Shown: positions 44,594 through 54,085, numbered from the stretch's first letter. The stretch is 64,000 bases of DNA from Paracoccaceae bacterium (GCA_014872875.1 WKFI01000012.1:62001-126000); one strand, 5' to 3'. The notes: a model not told the origin generated them from the sequence alone. Made by a program: numbers and translations.

Positions 44594-45358
44594 ATGTCGA
44601 AATACGAAAAAGACATCCTGAACACGGTGAACCAGCAGGGGCGCATTTCGGTCACTGAATTGGCGCGTATTCTGGATGTGTCAGACCAGACCATCCGCAG
44701 AATCGTCAAACCGATGGTCGAAGACGGGCGGATCGCCAAGGTTCACGGCGCGCTGGTCAGCACTCAGGACGTTCTGGATCCACCCTTCACGGCGCGTATG
44801 ACCACCAATCGCAGCGCCAAGGTCGCCATCGCCAACACGATGGCTACACTGATCCCTGACGGCGCATCCGTGGCCATCGACACCGGATCGACCTCTGGAT
44901 TTGTGGCGCAGGCGCTGCGGGATCGGAAAGACCTGACCGTGGTGACCAATTCGGCCTTTATCGCCGCATCGCTGGCCATGATCGAGGGCAACCGGGTCTT
45001 CATGGCCGGAACTCAATTGCGCAATCACGACGGGGCCGCGTTCGACAAGGCAGCCTATGACGTGATTGCAGGCTTCACGGCGGACGTGGCGATTCTGTCT
45101 GCTTCGCTGGTGCATCCCAAGCGCGGTTTTCTGGTTTTCGATCAATGCGAACGCGACATGGCCGCCGCCATGCGCGGGATTGCCGACACATGCCTGGTCG
45201 CAGTGGACTCGACCAAATTCGATGCAGCCACCGCCAAACCCGCCTTGCGGCTACCGGACATGAGCGGCGAAGACATTCTGGTGACCGACCTGCCCCCTGC
45301 ACCGGAATTTGACAACGTCATCGCCCCGGGCCGGGTGATGATTGCCGACAGTGCCTGA
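44594..45358 (+). CDS. DeoR/GlpR-family transcriptional repressor
   Basis: A 254-residue DeoR-type regulator. The helix-turn-helix covers residues 1-57 (VTELARILDVSDQTIRRIVKPM, then KVHGALVS) and the rest is the sugar-phosphate-like sensor domain (DTGSTSGFVAQAL, VDSTKFD). It is divergent from the dimethylglycine-dehydrogenase-like operon, separated by the AATCAACA repeats. The frame is open from 44282, but ATG 44594 gives the normal DeoR start. A phosphorylated metabolite made by the kinase downstream of the flavoenzyme is a good candidate effector (inference). Confidence 0.88.
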   Translation: MSKYEKDILNTVNQQGRISVTELARILDVSDQTIRRIVKPMVEDGRIAKVHGALVSTQDVLDPPFTARMTTNRSAKVAIANTMATLIPDGASVAIDTGSTSGFVAQALRDRKDLTVVTNSAFIAASLAMIEGNRVFMAGTQLRNHDGAAFDKAAYDVIAGFTADVAILSASLVHPKRGFLVFDQCERDMAAAMRGIADTCLVAVDSTKFDAATAKPALRLPDMSGEDILVTDLPPAPEFDNVIAPGRVMIADSA

Positions 45359-45360
45359 CG

Positions 45361-46548
45361 TCACACCAGCGACACAAGCGCCTCGCAGACACGTTGAGGA
45401 TGATAGCGCGTCGGGTCGTCCACCCGGCGCAGTGGCAAGGCCACACACGCCACCTCATGCTGCCGCGTGACCCGCTGCATCTCGGCTTCGCTCACAGCGT
45501 CCTGATCACACAGAACCGCGCTCATCAGATCGCGGCTGGCACGATCAGGCCCGACATCGGACCGCAACGCGCCTAACACCGCGCCAACCTGGTCACTCAG
45601 ATCCATGCCCGGGCATTCCGGGTCCCGTCCAAGGCTGGGCACATAGACCTTGGGAACGCCGCTTTCTGCAACGGCGCGCCCCACACCAGAGGGCAGCAGA
45701 TTGGCAATCACGCTGGTATACAGGCTGCCGGGCGGATAGCAGATCAGATCCGCCCGCGCGATCAGGTCCCTGTTGCGTCCCGGCAGCTCAACTTGGTCTC
45801 GCGACACCGGCTCCCCGTGACGGGCAAAGGACAGCTGCCTGATCGGGGAGCGGATCGGTGCCACATCCTTGCCGGTCAGATACCGCTGCCCCTGCACAAC
45901 CGAACCATCCGCAAGTGTTGCCCACAAGTCCAGATTGCGGTCCACGATGGCCCGCACTGTTCCCTGGACAGCAACCATCTTGGACATGAGGAACAGAACC
46001 GGCTCCAACGCCCGATCATGAGCCAAATAGCCCCCCGCCAGGATCAAATTGCCCAAGCTGGCGCCAGCAAAGTTGAAATCCTCCGGCCGATTGGCCGCGA
46101 ATACCCGCAGTTGGGCTTCGATCAAATGACGCATGGGTTGCGACACCGATTGCATCAGCGGGTGTTCGCCCCGCAGCACCGTGTCGAACTCGGCCTTCAG
46201 CTCGGCAGCATTGGCATCAGAAGCAAACCGATACGTGAACAACCGATAGATATCCGGTTGCCCCAGCTCACTCTCATCCGCCAGCGCCATCAGACGCGAG
46301 CGAAGATCCCCGACCGCCGGCATGTCGAACGCCTGCCGCAACACCTGAGAACTTCCGCCACTGTCAAAGGGCGTGATCAGATGACAGGAGTTTTGGGTGT
46401 AGCTCTTGAGCTTGCGGGCAATGCCATTGAGGGCACTCCCCCCGCTGAAAAACAGCAGACGCGGGCCTAGGCCAGGCACACTCTTGGCGCGCGAAATGCG
46501 CAGCTCGTCGGGGAAATGGACGCTGCGGGTGATCTGCAAATCCGGCAT
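45361..46548 (-). CDS. CofD/YvcK-family protein, similar to the GAK-system CofD-like group
   Basis: A 395-residue CofD-fold protein. The first motif LLFFSGGSALNGIARKL (about 31-47), the second ITPFDSGGSSQVL (58-70) and GDLRSRL match the CofD/YvcK family, members of which transfer phospholactate to F420 precursors or bind UDP-sugars. No other F420 gene is in the window, so real 2-phospholactate transferase is unlikely. The pattern resembles the GAK-system CofD-like proteins. It is convergent with the DeoR gene and divergent from the Mla operon. Function unknown. Confidence 0.65.
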   Translation of the reverse strand: MPDLQITRSVHFPDELRISRAKSVPGLGPRLLFFSGGSALNGIARKLKSYTQNSCHLITPFDSGGSSQVLRQAFDMPAVGDLRSRLMALADESELGQPDIYRLFTYRFASDANAAELKAEFDTVLRGEHPLMQSVSQPMRHLIEAQLRVFAANRPEDFNFAGASLGNLILAGGYLAHDRALEPVLFLMSKMVAVQGTVRAIVDRNLDLWATLADGSVVQGQRYLTGKDVAPIRSPIRQLSFARHGEPVSRDQVELPGRNRDLIARADLICYPPGSLYTSVIANLLPSGVGRAVAESGVPKVYVPSLGRDPECPGMDLSDQVGAVLGALRSDVGPDRASRDLMSAVLCDQDAVSEAEMQRVTRQHEVACVALPLRRVDDPTRYHPQRVCEALVSLV

Positions 46549-46696
46549 CCTTCCCGCCTCCGTTCCGGGTTGCCGTAGTTTTCCCGCCTGCCCCGAGATC
46601 TGTCAACCGTCCCAAGATGGTGACGTGATTTGTCTGCCGAAACAAAAAGCTGGCCCTGTGATTGCAATCGCTTCTGCAAAATGGCCTATTCACCGC

Positions 46697-47821
46697 ATGG
46701 GCTCCGCACCGCTAACCATCGACACCGAAGGCGACACGCTTCGTATCCGGATCACAGGGTCGCTGACCACAGCGGCACTGGAACCCGTGGCAAGCGCACT
46801 GGACACGTTGACCCCGAACACAACGACCATTCTGATCGACCTTGCAGGTGTCGGGGAGTTCGACACTGGTGGCGCCTGGGTCATTGGAGAGTTCCGCCTG
46901 CGAATGTTGGATCAAGGGCGGAATGTGCAGCTCGAAGGTGCCTCGGACGCTCAAGCGGCCCTGCTCGACACAGTCGGTGCCCATTTGCCGATGGAACCCG
47001 CCCAAGGCGTAGAGCCCCGCAGCTTATCCGCGCTGTTGGAAAGGATGGGCAAACGCACGGTCGGCGCGTGGCATGACAGCCTCTCGATCCTCAGCTTTTT
47101 CGGCCTGACCCTGCAGCGGCTGGCCCGCGCATTGATCATGCCTTGGCGATTGCGCAGCGCCGCATTGGTCACGCATATGGAGGAAACCGGGCTAAAAGCC
47201 GTACCGATCGTGGCCCTCATGGGCTTTCTGATCGGCGTGGTTCTGGCGTTTCAGGGCGCGACCCAGCTGAAACAGTTCGGCGCCGAGGTGTTCGTGGTCG
47301 AGCTGATCTCGATCTCGATCCTACGGGAGCTGGGCATCCTGCTGACCGCGATCATCGTGGCAGGCCGGTCGGGATCGGCCTTTGCCGCCTCCATCGGGTC
47401 GATGAAAGTCCAAGAGGAAATCGACGCCATGCAAACACTGGGTCTGGACCCGGTGGATGTCCTGGTGGTGCCACGCACCTTGGCCCTGCTGATGGTTCTG
47501 CCGATCCTTGGTTTTATCGCGTCGATGTCCGGCCTCATTGGCGGTGCGCTGATGAGCTGGATCGACCTGGGCGTCAGTCCGGGCATGTTCATGACGCGGC
47601 TCAAGGAAAACACTGATGTCTGGCACCTGCTGGTCGGCGTGATCAAGGCACCGTTCTTTGCGATGACAATCGGTGTTATTGCCTGCTGGCAGGCAATGCA
47701 GGTCCGGGGATCATCGGAAAGCGTCGGACAGCGGACGACTGCGGCTGTGGTGCAATCGATCTTTGCGGTGATCGCACTGGATGCGCTGTTTTCGATCTTC
47801 TTTTCGGAAATCGGGGTGTAA
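46697..47821 (+). CDS. MlaE-type permease with N-terminal STAS domain
   Basis: A 374-residue lipid-transport permease with an N-terminal STAS domain. Residues 1-100 are STAS (TILIDLAGVGEFDTGGAW, like MlaB) and residues 115-374 the MlaE permease with five or six helices; LISISILRELGILLTAIIVAGRSGSA (about 195-220) is the MlaE signature, including the E-x-G coupling region. MlaB is a separate subunit in E. coli; here it is fused. Start 46697 (MGSAPLT) lacks a clear ribosome site, and a GTG 39 bases upstream is an alternative. mlaF follows after two bases. Confidence 0.88.
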   Translation: MGSAPLTIDTEGDTLRIRITGSLTTAALEPVASALDTLTPNTTTILIDLAGVGEFDTGGAWVIGEFRLRMLDQGRNVQLEGASDAQAALLDTVGAHLPMEPAQGVEPRSLSALLERMGKRTVGAWHDSLSILSFFGLTLQRLARALIMPWRLRSAALVTHMEETGLKAVPIVALMGFLIGVVLAFQGATQLKQFGAEVFVVELISISILRELGILLTAIIVAGRSGSAFAASIGSMKVQEEIDAMQTLGLDPVDVLVVPRTLALLMVLPILGFIASMSGLIGGALMSWIDLGVSPGMFMTRLKENTDVWHLLVGVIKAPFFAMTIGVIACWQAMQVRGSSESVGQRTTAAVVQSIFAVIALDALFSIFFSEIGV

Positions 47822-47823
47822 AC

Positions 47824-48630
47824 ATGTCTGACACCACGCCCCAGACCAGGACACCCGAACGCGAAGCCGCCATCCGGGTGCGCGGGCTGAAGAACCAGTT
47901 CGGTCCACAGGTGGTGCACGAAAATCTGGATCTGGATGTCTGGAAGGGCGAGGTTCTGGGCATTGTCGGCGGGTCGGGCACCGGCAAATCGGTCCTGCTA
48001 CGCACCATCGTCGGCTTGAACAAACCAGCGGCGGGCAGCATCAATGTGCTGGGCGTCGATGTACTGAACGCACCAGAAAGCGAACGCGTTACAGTCGAAC
48101 GTAACTGGGGCGTGGCCTTCCAGGATGGCGCACTGTTTTCCTCTCTCACCGTTTTGCAGAACGTCATGGCGCCGATGCGCGAACACCTTAAGCTCAGCGA
48201 CAGCCTTATGCGAGCGCTTGGACAGCTCAAGATCAGCCTTGTGGGGCTGCCGGGATTGGCCTGCGGCAAATACCCGTCCGAGCTCTCGGGCGGTATGCGC
48301 AAACGCGCGGCTCTGGCCCGGGCGCTGGCACTGGATCCGCAGATCGTTTTTCTGGATGAGCCAACTGCCGGGCTCGACCCGATTGGGGCGGCAGCCTATG
48401 ACGACCTGATCGGCGACCTGCAATCGGCGTTGGGGCTGACCGTTTTCATGGTGACCCACGATCTGGACAGCCTTTACGCGGTCTGCAACCGTGTCGCGGT
48501 GCTTGCAGAACGGCGGGTGCTGGTGGAAGGTCCGATTGATCAGATGACGGATGTGGATCACCCTTGGGTTCAGGAATACTTCACCGGCCCCCGGGCCCGC
48601 GCCGCGCAGAAGAAGACGCATAACCGCTAG
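47824..48630 (+). CDS. MlaF-type ABC transporter ATP-binding protein
   Basis: A 268-residue ABC ATPase. Walker A GGSGTGKS at 49-56, signature LSGGMRKRAALARAL (about 155-169) and Walker B IVFLDEPTAGLDP (about 175-187) are intact. It powers phospholipid or hydrophobic-compound transport between inner and outer membrane with the adjacent permease. The gene sits between mlaE- and mlaD-like genes, with gaps of two and eight bases. Confidence 0.92.
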   Translation: MSDTTPQTRTPEREAAIRVRGLKNQFGPQVVHENLDLDVWKGEVLGIVGGSGTGKSVLLRTIVGLNKPAAGSINVLGVDVLNAPESERVTVERNWGVAFQDGALFSSLTVLQNVMAPMREHLKLSDSLMRALGQLKISLVGLPGLACGKYPSELSGGMRKRAALARALALDPQIVFLDEPTAGLDPIGAAAYDDLIGDLQSALGLTVFMVTHDLDSLYAVCNRVAVLAERRVLVEGPIDQMTDVDHPWVQEYFTGPRARAAQKKTHNR

Positions 48631-48638
48631 GGACAAAA

Positions 48639-50354
48639 ATGGAGACACGGGCAAACTACATTCTGATCGGGCTCTTCACGCTGGCGGGTATCGTCGGGCT
48701 GTTCGGATTTCTCCTGTGGCTCGCCAAGGTCGAGGTGAATCGCCAATACGCCTATTACGATGTCCTGTTCGACAACGTGGCCGGGCTGGCGACCGCAGGC
48801 GATGTGCGGTTCAATGGCCTGCCGGTCGGTCAGGTGGTAGGTCTTGATCTCGACGAGGAAGATCCCTCCAAAGTCCGTGTCCGGCTGGAGATCGCCGCCG
48901 ACACCCCGATCAAGATCGACACCATTGCTCAGCTACAGTCGCAGGGCGTGACCGGGGTCAGCTATGTGGGCCTGTCGGGAGGCACGCCCTCCAGCGATCC
49001 CCTGCCCCAGTTTGGCGAGATCCAAAGCCGGCGCAGCCCCTTGCAGACCATTTTCGAAGGCGCACCTGAGCTGCTGACCAAGGCCGTTGACCTGCTGGAA
49101 GATGTGCAATCGGTTGTAAACCAAGAGAACCGCGACGCCGTCAGTACACTGTTGGAAAATCTGGCCTCAGCTTCGGCCCGGTTGGATAGCGCGCTCAGCG
49201 ATTTCGAAACTCTTTCCCGCGACCTTGGCAATGCCGCGACCGAAATCGCCGCCTTCACCGGGCGACTGGAGCAGCTTTCAGACACGGCCGAAGAAACGCT
49301 GACCACGGCCACACGCACGCTCGATTCCGCGCGTGGCGCGGCGGACACCGCCGTGGGCACGCTGGACACCGCAAGAGAGGCCTTTGCCACTGCCGACGGG
49401 CTGATGCAGAACGAGTTGAAGGGCTTCATCGAAAGCGGCGCCCGTGCCGCTGATACGCTGGACACTACGGTGCAAACCCTTGAACCCGCAGTCGCCGAAA
49501 CCGTCACCGCCGCCCGCGATCTGATCGAAACCCGCCTTCCCGGTCTGACAACCCAGGTGCAGGATACTGCACGGGTGCTGGAGGAACAGATCACCAGCTT
49601 GGGTACCGATGCCAGCGCCCTGATCGCCCGCTATGACGAGGTCGGTCAATCTGCCCAGGCGCGGCTGGACCAGACCGAAAACGTCATCGCAAATTTCGAC
49701 GCCGCCACGGTCGAGGCCAAAGCAGCGCTCACAACCATCAACGCCGCTGTTCAGCAGGATCTGCCGGGCTTGATGGAAGAGCTGCACGCCGCCGCCCAGA
49801 CTGCAAACCGGGTGATCGAAGATGTAGGCACTCAGGTCTCGGACGTGGCCGGGCGTCTGGGAACCCTGTCAGAAGACGGCAGCAAGGCGTTGACCACGGC
49901 CACAGACACCTTTGAAAACGCTAACGAAACGCTGGCTGCGATCACCAGCGCAATGGACAGCGCCGAAGAAACGCTGGGCGTGGCCAACACTACCTTTGCT
50001 TCGGCCAACCGGGTGATCAATCAGGACCTGGACGGCATCATCAGCGATGTACGCACAGCCGCCACCCGCTTTTCCGAGGCTGTCACACGCGTGGCCGACA
50101 ATGCCGATGCAATCTCGGATGAAGTGCTGAGCGCCTCGCAGTCGGCCTCCAACCTGGTCGGAACAGTCGATGGCATCATTCAGGAGAACCGCCGCCAGGT
50201 CTCGGGCTTCCTGCGGGCCGGGCTGCCCGAATTGCAACGGTTCGTCGAAGAATCCCGCCGTCTGGTTGTCAATCTGGAACGGTTGGTGGACCGTGTCGAA
50301 CGTGACCCCGCCCGGTTTCTGCTGGGTACGCAAGCTTCGGAGTTCCGTCGATGA
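48639..50354 (+). CDS. MCE/MlaD-family protein with long coiled-coil/repeat tail
   Basis: A 571-residue MCE protein. An N-terminal transmembrane anchor (about 6-26) is followed by a MlaD/MCE domain (about 35-120: DNVAGLATAGDVRFNGLPVG and ITGVSYVGLSGG-like). The remaining 400 or so residues are long alanine/threonine/aspartate-rich amphipathic helices with repeated D-T-A-x-x-T-L units (for example around residues 220-260). E. coli MlaD is only 183 residues, so the tail is an extra. The tail may form a periplasm-spanning helical tube, as in PqiB/YebT-type proteins. The overlap with the lipoprotein gene (4 bases) supports the same complex. Confidence 0.85.
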   Translation: METRANYILIGLFTLAGIVGLFGFLLWLAKVEVNRQYAYYDVLFDNVAGLATAGDVRFNGLPVGQVVGLDLDEEDPSKVRVRLEIAADTPIKIDTIAQLQSQGVTGVSYVGLSGGTPSSDPLPQFGEIQSRRSPLQTIFEGAPELLTKAVDLLEDVQSVVNQENRDAVSTLLENLASASARLDSALSDFETLSRDLGNAATEIAAFTGRLEQLSDTAEETLTTATRTLDSARGAADTAVGTLDTAREAFATADGLMQNELKGFIESGARAADTLDTTVQTLEPAVAETVTAARDLIETRLPGLTTQVQDTARVLEEQITSLGTDASALIARYDEVGQSAQARLDQTENVIANFDAATVEAKAALTTINAAVQQDLPGLMEELHAAAQTANRVIEDVGTQVSDVAGRLGTLSEDGSKALTTATDTFENANETLAAITSAMDSAEETLGVANTTFASANRVINQDLDGIISDVRTAATRFSEAVTRVADNADAISDEVLSASQSASNLVGTVDGIIQENRRQVSGFLRAGLPELQRFVEESRRLVVNLERLVDRVERDPARFLLGTQASEFRR

Positions 50355-51007
50355 TCAAACCCCTTCTCTGGCCGCTCATGCTGTCGGGCCTGATCCTGAG
50401 CGGCTGTACCGGATTGGGATCGCTGAACCGCGCGGGCAAGCCCAACGATCTCTACGCGCTGACCCCGAAAAGCACGTTCTCAACCTCGTTGCCGCGGATC
50501 AGGCAACAGATTGTTGTCGAGGAACCCACCGCGACTGCAGCCGTCAATTCCGACCAGATCGCGGTGCAGCCGACCCCCTTGCAGGTCCAGTACCTGCCCC
50601 GCGCCCGCTGGGTCGATCGCGCGCCCCTGTTCATTCAGGCGCTGCTGATCGAAAGCTATGAAAACACCGGCAAAGTGGCCGCCGTCGGGCGTTCAACCGT
50701 GGGGTTGCGGGCCGACTATGTCATCTTCCCCGATGTGCGCGAATTTCAGGCCCGCGTCAAAACCGATCCCGAAGGCAATGAAACGCTGGAAGTCCATGTC
50801 CGGCTGAACATCAAGGTCGTAGATGCGCTGGAGGATCACATCATCGCGTCCGCCTCATTCGAAGAACTTGTCACGGCCTCCAGCGACGAAACACTCGACC
50901 TGATCACGGCTTTTGATCAGGCCTTGGGTCGCACCATGCGAGATGCCGTTGAATGGAGCATCCGCAAGATCTACAGCCATTCAGTGTCCCGTCCGACCCC
51001 TGAATAG
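50351..51007 (+). CDS. ABC-type transport auxiliary lipoprotein (PqiC-like)
   Basis: A 218-residue lipoprotein with a type II signal peptide: MIKPLLWPLMLSGLILSGC, where Cys19 would be lipidated and the lipobox is LSGC. The rest matches the PqiC/LptE-like ABC auxiliary fold. It overlaps the MCE gene by four bases and is the last member of the Mla/Pqi-type operon. It is likely anchored to the outer membrane and receives lipid. The TctA gene converges on its end. Confidence 0.8.
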   Translation: MIKPLLWPLMLSGLILSGCTGLGSLNRAGKPNDLYALTPKSTFSTSLPRIRQQIVVEEPTATAAVNSDQIAVQPTPLQVQYLPRARWVDRAPLFIQALLIESYENTGKVAAVGRSTVGLRADYVIFPDVREFQARVKTDPEGNETLEVHVRLNIKVVDALEDHIIASASFEELVTASSDETLDLITAFDQALGRTMRDAVEWSIRKIYSHSVSRPTPE

Positions 51008-51026
51008 GGGTCGGAGCACAGCAAGA

Positions 51027-52529
51027 TCACGCCTTTGACGCTTGTGCGTTTTTCCGCAGGAAATAGACCACCGACACGACCGACATGACCAAAAGTCCAA
51101 CCGCCACCGGGCTGTACAGCACCTGTGTCAGATCCCCATTGGTCAGCGCCAGTGACTGGGCAATCGATTTCTCGAACCGTGGCCCCAGAAAGAACGCGAT
51201 GATGAAGATCACCAGCGAATACCCAAAGCTGGCCATCAGGTAACCCAACACGGCAAAGATCAGCATCACGGCGACGCCGAACAGCCCGCTGGTCGCCATT
51301 GACACACCGACAAAACACAACAGCAATGCCGAGGAGAAGATGATGGATTCCGGGGCCGAGACCACCTTGACCCAGATCCGCAACCCGATCTGACCAACCC
51401 ACAGGTTGACGAAATTCGCCATGATCATCGCCCCGAACAACCCATAGACCAGACGCCCTTGATTTTCGAACAGAAGCGGGCCCGGCTGCATCCCGTGGAT
51501 CATGAAGGCGCTGATGATCAGTGCTGCGCCGACGCTGCCGGGAATGCCAAGCGTCAGCAGCGGGATGAGGTTGGCGCCGACCACCGCCGAATTTGCTGAC
51601 TCGGAGGCAGCGATGCCCTGGATATTGCCCTTGCCAAAGCTTCCGGGATCCTTGGACGACGCTTTGGTCATCGCATAGGACATGAAGGCCGCTGCCGTGG
51701 ACCCGATGCCCGGTAGTGCCCCCAGAATGGTGCCGATCGACGCGCCCCGCAGCATGGTATAGCGGCAGGACCAATATTCCGCCCAAGTCACGCGCCGGTC
51801 ATCCGGATTGCCCGTATCGCGGCTGACAATCGCCGGGCGCACATTGCCATGTGCAAGTGACAAGCGATGCAGGATTTCCGAAATCGCAAGCATCCCGATG
51901 GCCACTGAAGGCAACGGCAGCCCGTCAAACAGGTCCCAATACCCAAAGATCAGACGCGGAGTGAAATGCTCGGGGTCCTGACCAACCGAAGCCACCAGCA
52001 GCCCCAACGCTGCTGCGATGATCCCCTTGGTCAGCGAATTACCGATCAACCCGGCGAGAATTGAAAAGGCCAGGATCATCAGGCAAACCACTTCGACCGG
52101 GCCCATGCGCAGGGCCAGCACCGCCAATGGGGCCGAAACGGTGATCAGGACGATATCGCTGAACGTGTCGCCGGTGACCGAGGAAAACAGCGCCATCTTG
52201 GTGGCCTTGATGGGCTTGCCCTGCCGCGCCAGCGGGTGCCCGTCCAGCGCCGTTGCGGCCGCGTCAGGTGTACCCGGTGTATTCATCAGAACCGCAGGAA
52301 CGGCACCGCCGACCAGCCCGCCCTTGTTGACCCCAACCAAGAAGGCGATGGCGGGAAGCGGATCCAGTCCGAATGTAAAAGGGATGGCAATTGCCATTGC
52401 CATGATCGGACCGATCCCGGGCACGGCGCCCACGAACTGGCCCAGGATCACACCAAAGAGAACGAAAACCAGATTGAACAGCGTGAACGCATCGGCAAAC
52501 CCGGTCAGAATTGTGGAAAGCTCGACCAT
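51027..52529 (-). CDS. tctA: Tripartite tricarboxylate transporter, large membrane subunit (TctA)
   Basis: A 500-residue permease with about 11-12 helices. The first part includes VLFGVILGQFVGAVPGIGPI, the TctA hallmark, and DAAATALDGHPLARQGKP follows. TTT systems import citrate, tartrate or aromatic acids with a periplasmic binding protein. The gene lies 13 bases after tctB and starts behind GAGAGGAG. The cargo is decided by the TctC protein and is unknown here. Confidence 0.92.
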   Translation of the reverse strand: MVELSTILTGFADAFTLFNLVFVLFGVILGQFVGAVPGIGPIMAMAIAIPFTFGLDPLPAIAFLVGVNKGGLVGGAVPAVLMNTPGTPDAAATALDGHPLARQGKPIKATKMALFSSVTGDTFSDIVLITVSAPLAVLALRMGPVEVVCLMILAFSILAGLIGNSLTKGIIAAALGLLVASVGQDPEHFTPRLIFGYWDLFDGLPLPSVAIGMLAISEILHRLSLAHGNVRPAIVSRDTGNPDDRRVTWAEYWSCRYTMLRGASIGTILGALPGIGSTAAAFMSYAMTKASSKDPGSFGKGNIQGIAASESANSAVVGANLIPLLTLGIPGSVGAALIISAFMIHGMQPGPLLFENQGRLVYGLFGAMIMANFVNLWVGQIGLRIWVKVVSAPESIIFSSALLLCFVGVSMATSGLFGVAVMLIFAVLGYLMASFGYSLVIFIIAFFLGPRFEKSIAQSLALTNGDLTQVLYSPVAVGLLVMSVVSVVYFLRKNAQASKA

Positions 52530-52542
52530 GTTCCGGCTCCTC

Positions 52543-52968
52543 TCAGGGCAAGGCCCGACCCAGCACCTGGGTCACCAGGAACCAGATCAGAGCCGGCATT
52601 CCGACAACACCCAGCCCCAGCCACAGGGGGCGACGCTCGCCGATCAATCCCATGATCACCAGAGCGAGGGCCGGCGCCACATATTCGAAGCCCCAAAGGG
52701 ACATTGCCCAAATGCCCACCACCAGCACCGCAACATAGAGCCCCGTGATCGCCATCTGACGCGGATCGCGCAGTTGCTCTGGTGTTGGCTTGATCAACAG
52801 CAGCCCGCCACAGAAGGCAATGACCAATGACACGACATTAGGCAGCGCATTCGGAGACAGGTTGCCCCCCTCAACCGTCTCGATGTAGGTCGGATTGACC
52901 AGGAAATACATGGCCAGCCCAAACAGCAGAAAGAAGCCGCCGGACAGCCGGTCCGCAGAAACACCCAT
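52543..52968 (-). CDS. tctB: Tripartite tricarboxylate transporter, small membrane subunit (TctB)
   Basis: A 141-residue membrane protein with four hydrophobic segments (about 12-30, 45-65, 75-95 and 108-130), the normal TctB topology. The start at 52968 (MGVSADRLSG) follows GGGAGG; the frame upstream to 53037 lacks a ribosome site. It lies between tctC and tctA, with a stable hairpin in the 169-base gap after tctC. Confidence 0.85.
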   Translation of the reverse strand: MGVSADRLSGGFFLLFGLAMYFLVNPTYIETVEGGNLSPNALPNVVSLVIAFCGGLLLIKPTPEQLRDPRQMAITGLYVAVLVVGIWAMSLWGFEYVAPALALVIMGLIGERRPLWLGLGVVGMPALIWFLVTQVLGRALP

Positions 52969-53103
52969 CTTGTCCTCCCGATAGGACGTTTCGAATTTGA
53001 ACACGAGGCGGGGCGTGCCTGTCGCCCCTGAAACCATTGATTTCAGGCTGTCTTATGTCAGCACTCTGAAAACCTGCCCAACTCGAAACGCGTTTGATGG
53101 TCT

Positions 53104-53129
53104 GCCCTGCCGCGCAGGTGCGGCAGGGC
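53104..53129 (-). terminator. Intercistronic hairpin between tctC and tctB
   Basis: GCCCTGCCGC (53104-53113) and GCGGCAGGGC (53120-53129) form a perfect 10-bp stem with a 6-base loop just after the tctC stop. Such a hairpin lets a binding-protein mRNA be more abundant than the permease mRNA. Confidence 0.6.
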
Positions 53130-53137
53130 GTCAGCGT

Positions 53138-54085
53138 TTATTCCGAGAACAGGATCTTGGCGTTGGCCAGCCCGTCCACCATCATCTTGCGGGTGCCATC
53201 GACGCCCATGTTCACCGGATCGCCCTTGACCGCATTGCGCACGATCTCGGCAAATTCCGGAGCCTTGGTAGCCTCATCCATGGCTGCGGCAATGGCCTTG
53301 ACCGCTTCCGGATCGGTACCGCCGGTCATTGCAAGGAAGAAGACCGGGTCCACATAGGCGTTGACGCCTGATTCGATGAACGTCTTCACGTCCGGTGCAT
53401 AGCTGAGACGGGACTGGTTCGCCCCGGCAATCACTTTCATGTCGCCGGATTCCAGATATGGGTATTGTTCACCCGAACCGAAACCTGCCAGAACCTGACC
53501 GCCCAGGATCAGTTTCATCACTTCGGCACCGCCATCAGCGGTGACCAGGTTGAACTTGGCTCCGGTCGCGGACATGGTCTGGTTCATGATCAGAACCTGA
53601 GGCGGTGCCATTGTTGCCACCGGCAGATTGCCCTGCTCTTTGGCATAGGCGATCAGACCTTCCAGATCGTCAAAGGGTGCGTCCTTGCTCGCGACAAGCG
53701 CCAGCTCCGCTTTGGCAACGGTCCCCAGATAGTCGAAGCTTTCCACCGTAAAGGGCAATTGATCCCCTCGCTTCACCAGCTGCACGAGGACAGGAATGCT
53801 GACCCCCATGCCGATGATGTCGCCGCGCGGCGGGCGCTGCGAAATACTGGTAAACATCGCCACGCCGCCTCCGCCGGGCTTGTTTTCAACAACGATGTCC
53901 CAGCCGGTGTTCTCCTCCATCACCTTGGCCAGTACGCGCCCCATCGTATCGGTCGAGCCGCCGGCCCCAAATCCGATCTGGATGGTCAGTGGCCCATCAG
54001 GCTTCCAGCCTTCCGCCCATGCGGGGGCTGCAAACGCGGTCAATGCGCTTAGGCAAAGTCCAAGCAATCCGGTTCTGATTTTCAT
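53138..54085 (-). CDS. tctC: Tripartite tricarboxylate transporter substrate-binding protein (TctC/Bug family)
   Basis: A 315-residue periplasmic binding protein with a Sec signal peptide (MKIRTGLLGLCLSALTAFAAPAWA, cleavage near residue 24). Bug/TctC motifs include IQIGFGAGGSTDTMGRVLA (46-64) and VENKPGGGGVAMF (77-89). It captures a carboxylated solute. The start at 54085 follows a GGAGGAG site; it overlaps the MarR gene by 4 bases (ATGA), so the MarR regulator is co-expressed with the transporter. Confidence 0.9.
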   Translation of the reverse strand: MKIRTGLLGLCLSALTAFAAPAWAEGWKPDGPLTIQIGFGAGGSTDTMGRVLAKVMEENTGWDIVVENKPGGGGVAMFTSISQRPPRGDIIGMGVSIPVLVQLVKRGDQLPFTVESFDYLGTVAKAELALVASKDAPFDDLEGLIAYAKEQGNLPVATMAPPQVLIMNQTMSATGAKFNLVTADGGAEVMKLILGGQVLAGFGSGEQYPYLESGDMKVIAGANQSRLSYAPDVKTFIESGVNAYVDPVFFLAMTGGTDPEAVKAIAAAMDEATKAPEFAEIVRNAVKGDPVNMGVDGTRKMMVDGLANAKILFSE

